A stretch of DNA of 64,000 nucleotides from Ascarosepion bandense. Its lineage: Eukaryota > Mollusca > Cephalopoda > Sepiida > Sepiidae. Shown here piece by piece: positions 21,187 through 31,089 of this stretch. Location of the stretch: the NCBI GenBank assembly GCA_037127315.1, contig JBBBDQ010000308.1:144001-208000 (forward strand). The letters are read 5' to 3'. Position numbers and translations under genes: made by a program. Under the pieces are notes generated by a model that was given only the letters and a program-made list of their open reading frames with translations, did no database searches and was not told the origin of the DNA. Each line of letters begins with the position of its first letter. Positions within the stretch are counted from its first letter, which is position 1.

Positions 21187-21188
<2 letters not shown>

Positions 21189-21570
21189 TAGCGGCCATAA
21201 TTATTAGGCCACTCCAGTGTTTTAAAAAATTATGTACTTCATAATATTTTTTAGTATTTATTGCCATGTGAATAATTGTAAATGAAAATCGAATGGTTCT
21301 TTTGTCAATATTGCAGAATAACAAGTGCATCAAATGAATTTATAAATATTTCATAATTACCTATATTGCAGTTTCATCAATGAAAGAATGAAGAAAATTT
21401 AGGATGATTCTGATGAATTCATCTTTGTTTCCTTGCCTTGTAAAATTTTGCAAATTAATAATAACAACAGAACCATTCTATTTTCATTTGAAAACAAATA
21501 CTAAAAATAGTGATATACATTTCTTTCAAAATACTGGGGTGACCTAATAATTATAGTCAGTAGTGTATAT
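21187..21570. mobile_element. Tc1-type MITE
   Basis: Left end ACTAGCGGCCATAATTATTAGG, right end CCTAATAATTATAGTCAGTAGTGTA. Same inner sequence as 2597-2984 (TTTAGTATTTATTGCC). TA at both sides. Confidence 0.75.
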
Positions 21571-21579
21571 GCACACAAG

Positions 21580-21582
<3 letters not shown>

Positions 21583-21617
<35 letters not shown>

Positions 21618-21645
21618 TATATACCTGTGTTTGTGTGTGTGTGTG

Positions 21646-21686
<41 letters not shown>

Positions 21687-21886
21687 CATTACTAAAGAAA
21701 AACAAAACAAGATAAATCTCAAACAAAGGTAGCAATAAACACAAATACCTACCGACTCAATAATGTGCTTAATGCCTGCATTACCTAGATGGAACAAAAA
21801 TGCTCGACAACAATGATACCTATGAAAAGATGGCTCCTGTCCTAACTCAAGTTTCACATGCGTGGGATATATATATATATATATAT
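21583..21886. repeat. TA and GT microsatellites
   Basis: (TA)n at 21583-21610, (GT)n near 21630-21650, (TA)n at 21655-21680 and 21868-21886. The 118-residue minus frame here is not a gene. Confidence 0.85.
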
Positions 21887-21984
21887 GTTTTGTGTGTGTC
21901 TGTGTGTGTGTGTGTAAGCTCAGCTATTGGGTGTGTATAATGATAATATACACACACTAAAAAATCTGCCTCCTTCTACCGAGT

Positions 21985-22090
21985 GCCCATAGCCTAGAGG
22001 TAGAATCGCCAACTGACGCCAACTTGTTCAGGTTTCAATCTTGGGTTAAAAAGCAATCGCTTTTTTTACCCAGTATTGAAACCCGACCGA
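21985..22090 (+). repeat. SINE-C head
   Basis: CCATAGCCTAGAGGTAGAATC (box A) and CAGGTTTCAATCTTGGG (box B-like) followed by a GGGTAAAAA hairpin. It abuts the truncated PLE ORF. Confidence 0.6.
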
Positions 22091-22091
22091 A

Positions 22092-22802
22092 ATGGTATCA
22101 GTCAACTTTCTGCGTGTGTACATATACTTCTACAGTGAACTAAAAAACATAAAACAGACACTCATCAATAATAATTTTCCCAACTACATAGTTGATGAAC
22201 AAATACATTACTTTCTTAAAAAGCTTAACATGGAAAAAACAACACATGATACTAACCCAACCAATCCTAAACATATCACTCTCTTATACCGTAGCCAGAT
22301 GCACTCCAACTACCAACTAGATGAAAACATCCTAAAAAAACTCATAAATACTAATATTTCTCCGACAGACTCTAACAAAAGAATTAAGTTTATTATATAT
22401 TACACTAAATCCACTACATCTAATTCATTTGTCCGCAACGACTCTTCCCCCATCGTTAGTGATTTGCAAAAAACCAATGTAGTATATAAATTCATATGTC
22501 CATTTAGAGAATGTATCTCTAACAACCTCAATAATATCTACATCGGCCACACCACAAATTCGCTCTCACGGCGTCTGACGTTGCACTTAAATAAAAATTC
22601 AAATATATTCCGTCATTTAGAACAACACGGTTATCAACGCACACTTCTGAGAAAAACGCTTGTTGATAACACGTACATACTCAAACAAGAAAATAATAAG
22701 CAGAAACTAAAAATCCTCGAAGCACTCTACATTAAACAATTTAAACCTGGTTTGAATACAATCAATTTTGATATTTCCAACAACGTACTCAAATGTCTGT
22801 AA
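22092..22802 (+). CDS. Penelope-like element protein, C-terminal part with GIY-YIG endonuclease
   Basis: This is the end of a PLE retroelement protein. Residues ~14-45 resemble the RT thumb/linker; residues ~130-215 form the GIY-YIG nuclease: VYKF, then NNIYIGHTT, SLSRRLTLHL and, near the end, LKILEALYIKQF with the conserved glutamate. The RT core and N-terminus are missing: the frame starts at a junction with SINE-C, so the first ATG is only the first in the remaining frame. 236 codons, no internal stop, suggesting a fairly young insertion. The 3' flank holds a UTR and the N-terminal coding start of a following copy. Confidence 0.85.
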   Translation: MVSVNFLRVYIYFYSELKNIKQTLINNNFPNYIVDEQIHYFLKKLNMEKTTHDTNPTNPKHITLLYRSQMHSNYQLDENILKKLINTNISPTDSNKRIKFIIYYTKSTTSNSFVRNDSSPIVSDLQKTNVVYKFICPFRECISNNLNNIYIGHTTNSLSRRLTLHLNKNSNIFRHLEQHGYQRTLLRKTLVDNTYILKQENNKQKLKILEALYIKQFKPGLNTINFDISNNVLKCL

Positions 22803-23116
22803 TCAGACCAGGGACCACAACACCACTATTTTGTCACTGTCTTCGGCCATCCGCCACGGTAGGGATGGACTTATATTTTCAATTCAATTATCTTTATTGT
22901 TAATAGCTTAAATGTTCTATGTTTACTGTGTGTTAATTATTTACTCTTTGATAATGGCTTATGTGAGCCGAAAGCTTAGACCCGATAAAAAATTCAACAA
23001 ATACTGTGATTTTTTGTTGTCTTAACGACATCACCATCAAGTATATCAGACGGTATGAACGGATCCTACACAAAATTAATAGACAAAACTTGTCTATATT
23101 ATTCAATGAAACCTGC

Positions 23117-23120
<4 letters not shown>
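22803..23120 (+). mobile_element. PLE 3' UTR and start of next ORF
   Basis: UTR with the ATGGCTTATGTGAGCCGAAAG hairpin (22953-22973), then from about 23030 the frame NDITIKYIRRYERILHKI and NLSILFNETCI, homologous to the N-terminal PLE segment at 30900 and 31757. It stops at (TA)n. This order is expected of tandem PLE copies with pseudo-LTRs. Confidence 0.7.
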
Positions 23121-23157
<37 letters not shown>

Positions 23158-23181
23158 TATTTCCAGAGAGATATAACAGCA

Positions 23182-23224
<43 letters not shown>
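23121..23224. repeat. (TA)n arrays
   Basis: Two TA runs (23121-23154, 23187-23224) separated by a 32-bp spacer. Confidence 0.95.
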
Positions 23225-23227
<3 letters not shown>

Positions 23228-23500
23228 AAGTAGTATCCTTGGTAATTTGTAAAATTAATTCAGCAGGGGATCATAATTCAATGCAAATTCAATGTTAGAA
23301 TTTAACAGAGTATTATAATGAAAATAAATTCTATGACTTTAGAAGTCCATGGGTAATAATTTATCTTGCGGAAATTTTACAAATATTCACTCCTCAGACC
23401 AAAATCTTTCACAAAAATGAATGGATTAGATTCATTCACATCAAAGGAATCATGGGGAGACAGAAAACATTTTATTGATGGGAAAGAGGCTTAGATATAC

Positions 23501-23810
23501 AGTCAGTCAGTTAAGTGCCATACGTAAAACACGCTTGGGCGATCATGTCTCGAAAGAGACATGACTGACTGGGCAGAAGATTATCCCGCAGTAGGTTGCC
23601 ATTGCTTTCTGCGGTAGATTGGTTGCCAGCCAAGGCTATAGAACCCAATCTGTCCTGTTATTTAACCCATAACTGAAAGGAAGAGGCAGATTAATATCTT
23701 TCCCAAGGGTATTTGCGCGTAAGTGAATGCAATGAATTCAACTGGAATTTGAACTCGGCTCCCTGATTTCCTGTTCCGAGCCGATATCCACTGCACTACA
23801 ACACACAAAG
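23501..23810 (-). repeat. SINE-A, full length
   Basis: Complete copy with a well-kept tail (CAGTCAGTTAAGTGCCATACG) and CATGTCTCGAAAGAGACATG perfect hairpin, head TGTTGTAGTGCAGTGGATAT on the minus strand. Confidence 0.85.
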
Positions 23811-24182
23811 TGGCTGTTTTTCTATCCTAGGCTATAAGATGACTTTGGACTGAACTTTCAGTTGGCCATTCTCAAATACAGTAAATTTAGGCCCCCCCCC
23901 CTATATTTTCACTGGAAGAATTGAATCATTAGATTTTTATATTAATTTCCATGGTAATAATATATTCATTTTATAAATAACAATCATTTTTTTATCATCT
24001 TTAACATTGTTATCATACTTGATAGTAATATTATTGTCATAAAACCAAAAAGATTTTTATTTGAGTCTAGAGTCCAGATTGTGAATATAACAATAACCAG
24101 TTAAGTGACAAATTTTATATTTTAATTAATCACACGCACACACACACACGCGCAACACACACACACATTATATATATATATA

Positions 24183-24870
24183 TATAAACAAGATTATAAT
24201 TATACTTGTGTTGAAAACCTCCCTCAAAAACTTGACGGAAGGACAAAAATGGTTTTAAAAAAAGAAAGAGCTTAGTACATAAACGTCAGTCAAAAGTGCT
24301 TGAACTGAGATCAGCACAAAGCTTCGTCTGGCCCATTAGGTGTTATATATATGTATGTTTCAAAAGTTGTTTTTTGTTTTCTTGACAAACCCTTAGGATT
24401 TTTTTGACTCATGTTTCTCTGGAGGGTACTGCAAAGGTAACTGACAAGAAAATAATGAAAAATGTTTTCCATTTTTAAAAGTGTGTTTAAATTCTGTGGT
24501 ATTAAGCCCTTGTTTTTATATATATATATATATATATAACATCTAATGAGCCAGACAAACCTACCTAGGTTTCACCTGAACAGATTGTCAGGGAAAGGCA
24601 GCTTTCCCTGATGATTCCATTTAGGTGAAACCTAGGTAGTTTCGTCTGGCTCATTAGATGTTATATATTTATTTCACTCTACCTCTGTATTGAGCGCTTT
24701 TTGTTAGATGATTACTCGTATCGGTGTTTTTTCTTTGGGCTTTGTGCTGATCTCGGTTGACTGGCGTTCATGTACTAAGCTCTTTCTTTTTCTAAAACCA
24801 TTTTTTTCCCTTCCGTCGAAGGTTATTGAGGAAGGTTTTTGACACGAGTATAATTATAAACTCGTTTATA
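24183..24870. repeat. large inverted repeat, ~160-bp arms
   Basis: AAGATTATAATTATACTTGTG on the left mirrors a matching block before 24862; both arms include GGAAGG, TGGTTTTA and GAAAGAGCTTAGTACAT and GATCAGCACAAAGC. Arms are diverged by point changes. Probably two opposed PLE tails. Confidence 0.7.
24537..24662. repeat. inner foldback with GACGAAAC motif
   Basis: ATAACATCTAATGAGCCAGA is mirrored at 24643-24662. The minus-strand arm reads CTAATGAGCCAGACGAAAC, close to a hammerhead core but with G5 replaced by A and no convincing stem II. Confidence 0.55.
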
Positions 24871-25014
24871 TATACACATATATATATACACACACATATA
24901 TATATTTTACTCACACACAGGAGGTGGAAAAAATAATGAAAACACATAATACCATTATATCATAATTTAGAAAATTGTATTAAACTGAAAAAAGCTTGTC
25001 TATTTTTATGTTCG

Positions 25015-25375
25015 TTGACGTGGTCTTACAGAAGGATGCTGAAGATACCATGGATTGAACACGTGAGCAATAACAAGCTTTTGGAGAGGATGGAAAACGA
25101 AAAGGAAATTAATAGTAAGCATCAGGAAAAGACAGCTGAAGTTCCTGGGACATGTCATGAGGAAGGAGGGCTTGGAGAATCTGATACTCACAGGTCAGAT
25201 AGAGAGAAAAAGAGACAGGGGTAAACAATACATAACATACTTGATGGGCTTGAGCAAATGGATAGCAAAGCAGGGTTTGGGAGCGGCAACAGAAGAAAGC
25301 GTGTTAACAGCCACTAGGGATAGGGAGATGTGGAAGGCCATGATCACCTACATCCTGAAGAAACACAGCACATAG
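25015..25375 (+). pseudogene. LINE-B (RTE-type) RT 3' region
   Basis: The best LINE-B copy: YRRMLKIPWIEHVSNNKLLE in one frame, then after a frameshift HVMRKEGLENLILTGQIERK and MGLSKWIAKQGLG, ending MWKAMITYILKKHS. Matches the segment after the RT domain in RTE-clade endonuclease-reverse transcriptases. 5' truncated. Confidence 0.75.
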
Positions 25376-25389
25376 AAAGAGAAGATTTA

Positions 25390-25760
25390 ATGTTAGTAAT
25401 ACTTCAATTTTTTGCTAAAATGTTTGCTCTTTTTTACAGATATTATTTAAATAAGTTTATTAAAATCAGCAGTCAGGACTATTTAATAATTTTAAGTGAT
25501 CATTTTCATCCTATGGTTCAGGAACTGTTTCTGGAGAGAAATGCCATCATTCAGGATGATAATGCCTCTGTTCATACTGCTCAAGTTGTAGCTGAATGGT
25601 ATAAGGAACATTCTATTGAAGTAGAACATCTTATGTGGTTTATTTTTGAAAACAAGTGAGGAGTCGATATCCTCCACCATCATCATTGACAGAATTGGAG
25701 ACTTTTAGATGAAGAATGGATAAAAATTCCTCAGGAAACAATTCAAACTTTTACGAGTTG
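25390..25760 (+). pseudogene. Tc1-like transposase C-terminal fragment
   Basis: ISSQDYLIILSDHFHPMVQ, then IIQDDNASVHTAQVVAEWY: QDDNA-HTA is the second catalytic-aspartate block of Tc1-like transposases. Past 25655 the frame breaks but SLTELETF and IPQETIQTFYELIP are still readable. A possible left end is ACAGGAGGTGGAAAAAATAA at 24918. Confidence 0.75.
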
Positions 25761-25766
25761 ATCCCA

Positions 25767-25771
<5 letters not shown>

Positions 25772-25813
<42 letters not shown>
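25772..25813. repeat. (TA)n
   Basis: 42-bp TA array at the 3' end of SINE-C. Confidence 0.95.
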
Positions 25814-25814
<1 letters not shown>

Positions 25815-25985
25815 TATAGTTATCCGCAGACAGATCTGTTTTGCTGTATCACAGCTCATCAATACAGTTAGACACCCAATTGCTTTTAATCCAGGATTGA
25901 AACCTGACTGAACTGAGCCATGGGCGCTTGGTAGAAGGAGGCAGACTACTTAGCATATCATCTATCATATGCCAGAGTAGCCAGT
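25815..25985 (-). repeat. SINE-C, full length
   Basis: Minus strand: head GAGCGCCCATGGCTCAG-type start, box B near GGTTTCAATCCTGG, then TTGATGAGCTGTGATACAGC, AAAACAGATCTGTCTGCGG and (TA)n. Confidence 0.65.
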
Positions 25986-26010
25986 GTGCTCTAATTCATT
26001 ACTGAATGAG

Positions 26011-26039
<29 letters not shown>

Positions 26040-26052
<13 letters not shown>

Positions 26053-26285
26053 TTATTCTAAATTATATTTTAGAACATGTACAATTTTTTTTATATATAC
26101 ACTACAAATTGTACATTTGTTTTGGCATTGAAACTACAATTTCTCATCAGGAGCTCACCACCTGATGAGACATTATAGTTTCAATGTCGAAACAAATGTA
26201 TGATTTGTAGTGGATATATATAAAAAAAAATTTGTACATGTTCTAAAATATAATTTAGAATAAATATTCACAGCTCTTTAAATTA
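26040..26285. repeat. foldback of two opposed PLE-type tails
   Basis: Arms of about 110 bp: ATTCTAAATTATATTTTAGAA and GTACAATTTTTTTTATATA on the left are mirrored on the right. Each arm carries a hammerhead-type sequence pointing towards the outside; only the right one (26158-26213) is intact. (TA)n borders the left. Confidence 0.85.
26158..26213 (+). ncRNA. hammerhead ribozyme, complete core (type I)
   Basis: All parts are present. Stem I CCAC (26158-26161) pairs with GTGG (26210-26213). CTGATGA is 26162-26168. Stem II GACATT/AATGTC is 26169-26174 and 26183-26188. GAAA is 26189-26192. Stem III pairs A26192-T26208, then CAAAT (26193-26197) with ATTTG (26203-26207) around GTATG. The nucleotide before the predicted cleavage site is A26209, within GTA. 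Self-cleavage is predicted after 26209. Hammerheads are known in PLE pseudo-LTRs; here the surrounding coding sequence is gone. Confidence 0.8.
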
Positions 26286-26686
26286 TATATTGAGCACTGT
26301 TTAAAATTAATGTTCTGGACATTGTAAAAAAACAAAAACATTTTTTTCTTCGTTCCCTATTCACTCGTGTATATATATATATATATATATATAATGAAGT
26401 AAGATAACATGAAAATGGTAAATTATAATACTAGAAAATAATATATATCAAATTCGGTAATTCAACATTTGTCAGATTTCACCGATCCTCTGCGAAAACA
26501 AAAAGCACAGTATATGCCCAGTGGGAATTATTACTAAAATATAATTTAAAAAGTTTGAAAAATCCAATGAGTGTTTTGAATATCACAAAACACTGTGTTT
26601 GGCATTCAGTAAGTATTAGATGTTTTCACTTATATTCTGATAATATATCTACAAATTTGAGGAGGTGCTGAAAAGCTTTCAGCCTA

Positions 26687-26737
<51 letters not shown>

Positions 26738-26900
26738 ACACAGACAAACGATAATGACAAACTGTTTTTGTTTACATGGAAAATTTCCAAGCAACAATAA
26801 ACTTGTGTATTTCAGATGTTGGAAGTGAATGTCACATCACAGCTCGTGACATCACAATTATATGATTATATAATGTAATTTGATATCTTTAAAAATGGCT
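26286..26900. other. AT-rich with TA arrays
   Basis: (TA)n at about 26370-26392 and 26698-26731; otherwise no gene or repeat recognised. Confidence 0.5.
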
Positions 26901-26904
26901 GATA

Positions 26905-27030
26905 ATGATAATGCTATTAAGCTTATCAGAGAATATGAAAAAAATTTACATAAAATAGACAAAACTTGTCTATATTATTTAATGAGACATGCATTAATGA
27001 AAAAATGCTGCCTAAATACACACAATTTAT
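26905..27030 (+). pseudogene. PLE N-terminal fragment
   Basis: KLIREYEKNLHKI in one frame and, after a shift, NRQNLSILFNETCINEKMLP then KYTQF. Matches 23030-23118 and the 31757 copy. Ends at a TA run. Confidence 0.6.
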
Positions 27031-27065
27031 ATATATATATATCCAAACAGAAAGTGGCATTTAGG

Positions 27066-28060
27066 TAAAATCCCAAGGAAGATCCTATTAATATAAATAG
27101 TAAAATTGATCCAGCCAGAGAGCTCGATGTAAATAAACTTATCTATTTATAGAGCCAAATATGTATATTTTTTGCCAAATAAAACTTCATTACATGAGTT
27201 GGATGATCATTTCCATGAAATACATTCACTTCGTCAGAAATCTTCTGTTATTATGGAAAAAAGAGGTCTAAGATATATATTTTTCATTTTTTTAAAAAAT
27301 ATATTTTTACATATTAAACAATTTGCTTTATTTATGTCCCCTACCAAAATCATCTTCCCCCCACCCCGTGGTTTCCTTTTATTCCTGTAGTAGATTTTAA
27401 TGTAAATTAATTTGATCTCAACTATAGTCTGACCCTATTTTATTTTGAAAGGAAAGTTTTGAAGAACTTTTGGCAAAGCCAAATTTATGTCATGTTTCCT
27501 TTTTTCTATTTTCCTTTTTTTTTCCCTCCTTTTTCCTTTTTATGTCTCTATCCCTTTCTACCCACCCTCTTAAGCTAACATTTGTCACATCTGCATATCC
27601 AACACGTACTTCCCCTTTTTCTCTTTTCTTCCCCGTCTCTCCTTATAATTTTCCCCCCTATCTCCCCATTTCCTTTTCTCTGCTCATTTCTCATTCACCA
27701 CCCACTTCCACTGTTATTTTTTATTTCTTTACACACATATACATAACTTTTTTTTTTAAATGTCTGTTTCACAGATCAAGCTGAATCCTATTTCATTATC
27801 TCTCTTTGTCCTTTTGCTCTCTCTCTTCCCACCTTCTGAAAAAGGGTTTGGACAATAATTGCCTTCTAATATACACTTCCCTCTCTTTTTCCCCTACTTT
27901 GTTATTTCTTTCTTTTCCTTCCGGTGTATGAAAAACTTTTTGAATTTTTCCATAATAAAAGATCGACGACAAAGTGAATGCATTCTGCAAAAATGATGCA
28001 AGTAATGTTTTTAATTTTGAATTACAGGAAAATCTATTCACACCCAAATTTCAAAGTTCG
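27066..28060. other. low-complexity, T/C-rich
   Basis: 27420-27780 is strongly pyrimidine rich. May be PLE UTR, but no protein family could be read. Confidence 0.35.
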
Positions 28061-28066
28061 TTGATT

Positions 28067-28340
28067 TTTGTTTAGCAGCATATCAACCTCTGTAGATTAT
28101 TTAATGTCAAAATCTAAATATTTTTCTAATGCAATTTTATTCTTTCAGGGTAAAGATATGTTTCTCTTTGCAGATAATAAAAATGTATTGTTGATAATTT
28201 TACTATAAAAACATATTTTTGCATATTTTTTACTCTTGCACTTTCATTTTGCTATAAATATATGTTGTTGGTAGATTTCACTGTTTATTAGCAAATGTCA
28301 TTTTTCTGCTAATGTTCGAGTAATATTTAGTACTCGACCA
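28067..28340 (-). repeat. R2 retroposon, 3' part
   Basis: AGCAGCATATCAACCTCTG at its 3' end, then CTAAATATTTTTCTAATGCAA and the ATTTCACTGTTTATT-type body. Confidence 0.55.
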
Positions 28341-28369
28341 ATTCTTTCTTTCATCCGTAAGGATGCCCT

Positions 28370-28562
28370 CCCCACTTATCAAATTAATTCAGCAATTTAC
28401 AAATTTGAATGTAGTTGTGAATACATCTATATAGAGCGGATGTCTCAGCAGTTGCATTTTAGAATTAAACAACGTTTACCTCCTAGAATTTTGAATCCGA
28501 CTGCTAGCAGTAGCCAACTTGTTAATACATCCGGGTTGTCAATTACACAACATGTTATAAAT
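28370..28562 (+). pseudogene. PLE GIY-YIG domain, first part
   Basis: Reads QINSAIYKFECSCEYIYIER, then SQQLHFRIKQRLPPR and ITQHVINS, the start of a GIY-YIG nuclease (IYKF...YIYI in place of YIG, so the active-site glycine is lost). Cut by a retroposon at about 28570; resumes at 28869. Confidence 0.7.
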
Positions 28563-28571
28563 AGCAGGAAT

Positions 28572-28868
28572 TAAGTTTTTTTTTTTTTGTTTTTTTAATC
28601 ATATCACCCCGAGCAAGGCGGTAACGCCACTGAAGCACAGGGGGCTACGTAGGAGTGAAAAGATTGGAAAAGAGAAAGCCGGAGACCACATCCTAAACAA
28701 GGAACAAGGGATGAGCCTCTTCACCTGTTCAATAGACGTGGGTGGAGTGTGAACCGGGCGATAGTGTAGTCTATCTACTCCAATTGAAAAAAAAAGAAAA
28801 GAGTGAAAAGATTGGAAAAGAGAAAGGCGGAAACCACATCCTAAACACGGAACACGGGATGAGCCTCT
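28572..28868 (-). mobile_element. VNTR retroposon inserted in PLE
   Basis: Minus-strand tail (CACCCCGAGCAAGGCGGTAA after a T-run) and about one and a half VNTR units with GTGAACCGGGCGATAGT. Confidence 0.8.
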
Positions 28869-29025
28869 TATGTGGAATGAGTGTGGACCGTTTCTATATT
28901 TTATCATGGTACCACTCTTTATATCATTCAAAGATGCTAGAGTCTCTATACATCAAATCCCGCAAGCCTTCCCTCTGTAAACAGAAGGACCGCTTGCTGG
29001 GTTTGAATGTTATTGGACTCTAGTT
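28869..29025 (+). pseudogene. PLE GIY-YIG domain, end
   Basis: MLESLYIKSRKPSLCKQKDR and LLGLNVIGL then stop: the terminal helix with the conserved glutamate of the same protein as 28370-28562. Confidence 0.75.
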
Positions 29026-29224
29026 TTTCGTGCATTATTTTTTTTCACTTCCATTAATCATCTTATATTGTAACAGCCTCCTATTCCCAGAAATAAACTT
29101 GACAAGGCTGAGAAGAAACCAGTTGTTTTTTAGTTTTTAGTAAAAATGCCATTTAAACTACGCTTGTTCCTGGCTATTATAAAGTTTTGTATGACTAAGA
29201 ATTTGTTCAAATATATTGTTGGAT

Positions 29225-29340
29225 GTGGAGTTGAGAACAACAACAGTTAAGTGGTGGTTCCATGCTTCTCAAAACCTTTAACCTCCCAATCAGAGGCCTT
29301 GCTGCCAGATGTAATTTATCATCATACCCTTGGCACAAAT
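29225..29340 (-). repeat. R2 retroposon, 5' block
   Basis: Shares GAGAACAACAACAGTTAAG, GTTCCATGCTTCTC and CAGAGGCCTTGCTGCCAG with 5085-5160 and 54940-55010. Confidence 0.6.
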
Positions 29341-29844
29341 TTCATTAAGATCTGTTGAAATTAAATATAGAATAAGTAAAACAATTTAATGACTTCTAAT
29401 ATGGATATTTCGAATAATTTTAAATGCCAAACAAAAAATCTGATGTTTTTTCGGACTTCACTTTCATTCTGAGTCAGTTGAGGGCATATTTGTATTTGTA
29501 CAGATGTTGTTTTACATATTGTGAATGTCTATTCGGATTAAATCTTAGTTACTGGTGTGGCTTAAGCCCGATATACAGAAAAAAAAGACAGAAACAAACA
29601 AAGAAACAAACAAAAGACTGAAATCCTCAAAATACAATGCATACACAGAAAGTTCAAGTTTCCAAATGATCATGAAACAATAAATATTTGAAGGCGTTGA
29701 ACTCAAACAGTGCTGAAATGACACAGAATAGACCAACATTATAGCAGCGAAGTCCTTGGTCACTGAAATACATCATCAACCATTTCCAATTATGCTGATT
29801 TCATCACCTAGGGGAAAAAAAAAGAGAACTATGATCAGTAGATC

Positions 29845-30127
29845 ACATATATATATAAATGGACTACATATATTGGTTTTACTACAACCACGCTCTCCCC
29901 ATAGACTTACCTGTCACCTTTCTGATCAGAGTACAATTAAAAAACATTTCTTAGAAAAACATAGCCATGGAGGTAATATCAGACAGATTTTAGTCAACAA
30001 TACAATAATCCTCACTCATACACAGTAAAAAGAACCTTCAGATATTGGAGGCCATCTACATTAAATCCAAACAACCCACACTTAATAAAATCACATTTAA
30101 ATCTGGTCATAGCACATTACATTGCAT
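29845..30127 (+). pseudogene. PLE GIY-YIG domain fragment
   Basis: Frame-broken but clear: SHRLTCHLSDQSTIKKHFLE, KHSHGGNIRQILVNNTIIL, LEAIYIKSKQPTLNKITF. Orthologous in order to the minus-strand copy at 37600-37800. Interrupted at 30138 by a composite SINE. Confidence 0.75.
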
Positions 30128-30137
30128 TCAAATATAT

Positions 30138-30646
30138 TGTTGGTTGGTTGTTTTTGTTTTCATGGCATATCAACCTCGGTGGGTCATTTATTGCCAACTA
30201 AATTTTATTTATTTATTGCTGGTAATACCTTTTTCTTTCAACAATTTATTGTTGTTTTTATATAAGTTTTTGTGTCTAGTAATACTTTTTTCTTTTCGAG
30301 TATCAAGATTTATTGAAATTTGTTTTTTTTTAAGGGCAGGGTCCCCAAGTCCTACTCTGTTATTTAACCCATAACTGAGGGAAGGGACAGACTAATACCT
30401 TTCCTAAGGGTACCAGTGCTTAAGTGAATGCAGGGTATTCAACTGGAATTTGAACTTGGCTCACCGATTTCTCTTTCCAAGCCGATATCACTGCACCACA
30501 ACGCACATCTGTCATTAAACGCTAAATGCTTACAGCATCTGGTATTCCCAAGCGGTCACCCATCTAAGTACTGACCAGGCTCAATGTTGCTTAACTTCAG
30601 TGATCGAGTGAGAACCAGTGTATTCAACGTGATATGGTCGTAAACC
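30138..30646 (-). mobile_element. 5S+tRNA composite SINE with target-site duplication
   Basis: 509 bp flanked by TCAAATATAT at 30128-30137 and 30647-30656. The empty site is visible in the sister PLE at about 37565-37580 (single CATATATTCAAAT, reversed). Minus-strand order: 5S-like head, TGCTGTAAGC, a short linker, tRNA-like segment (GTTGTGGTGCAGTGATATCG; GTTCAAATTCC), body, R2-type tail TTGATATGCC and a T-rich end. This fixes the element's boundaries. Confidence 0.85.
30528..30640 (-). pseudogene. 5S rRNA-like head of composite SINE
   Basis: Minus strand: ACGACCATATCACGTTGAAT, CGATCACTGAAGTTAAGC, AGCCTGGTCAGTACTTAGA, GGGTGACCGCTTGGGAATAC. Conserves the 5S internal control region more closely than 1121. 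Confidence 0.8.
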
Positions 30647-30656
30647 TCAAATATAT

Positions 30657-31018
30657 GGTTCTGTTATCATTTCAATCTCTCACGTGGTGACGCCATAAAA
30701 CCGCATAACAAATTTACGAACTGTGTTTGCTATTTTTGGTAACTGTTATTGCTTATTAGCAAAGTTTTATGTCAACAAAACAAGATAAAATCGTCGCTGA
30801 TGGTGGATGTTTTTATGTTAATGTCCTTGTAACCTCTCTGAAGCTGGCTCGTGTGAGCTAAAAGTTTAGAACCAGCTTAATAAAAAATTATCCAAATGTT
30901 GGAGAATTTTTGTCTTTATTTTCACCTGAAATTAAAGCCAAAATACGATGTTTAGAACGGCTCATGATTAAACATAATAGACATTCATTGTCTCTTATAT
31001 TTAACAGTATATGTTTTG

Positions 31019-31020
<2 letters not shown>
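30657..31020 (+). mobile_element. PLE 3' UTR and next ORF start
   Basis: UTR with GCTGGCTCGTGTGAGC hairpin (30843), then FSPEIKAKIRCLERLMIKHN and SLSLIFNSICFE, the PLE N-terminal segment, ending at (TA)n. The matching region at 37250-37560 has the same order reversed. Confidence 0.7.

Positions 31021-31025
<5 letters not shown>

Positions 31026-31076
<51 letters not shown>
31026..31076. repeat. (TA)n
   Basis: 51-bp TA array at the PLE breakpoint. Confidence 0.95.
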
Positions 31077-31081
<5 letters not shown>

Positions 31082-31089
31082 ATGTATAT

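Noticed and set aside
21501..21857. 118-codon minus-strand frame
   Set aside because: Mostly IYIY and HTHT from TA and CA arrays.
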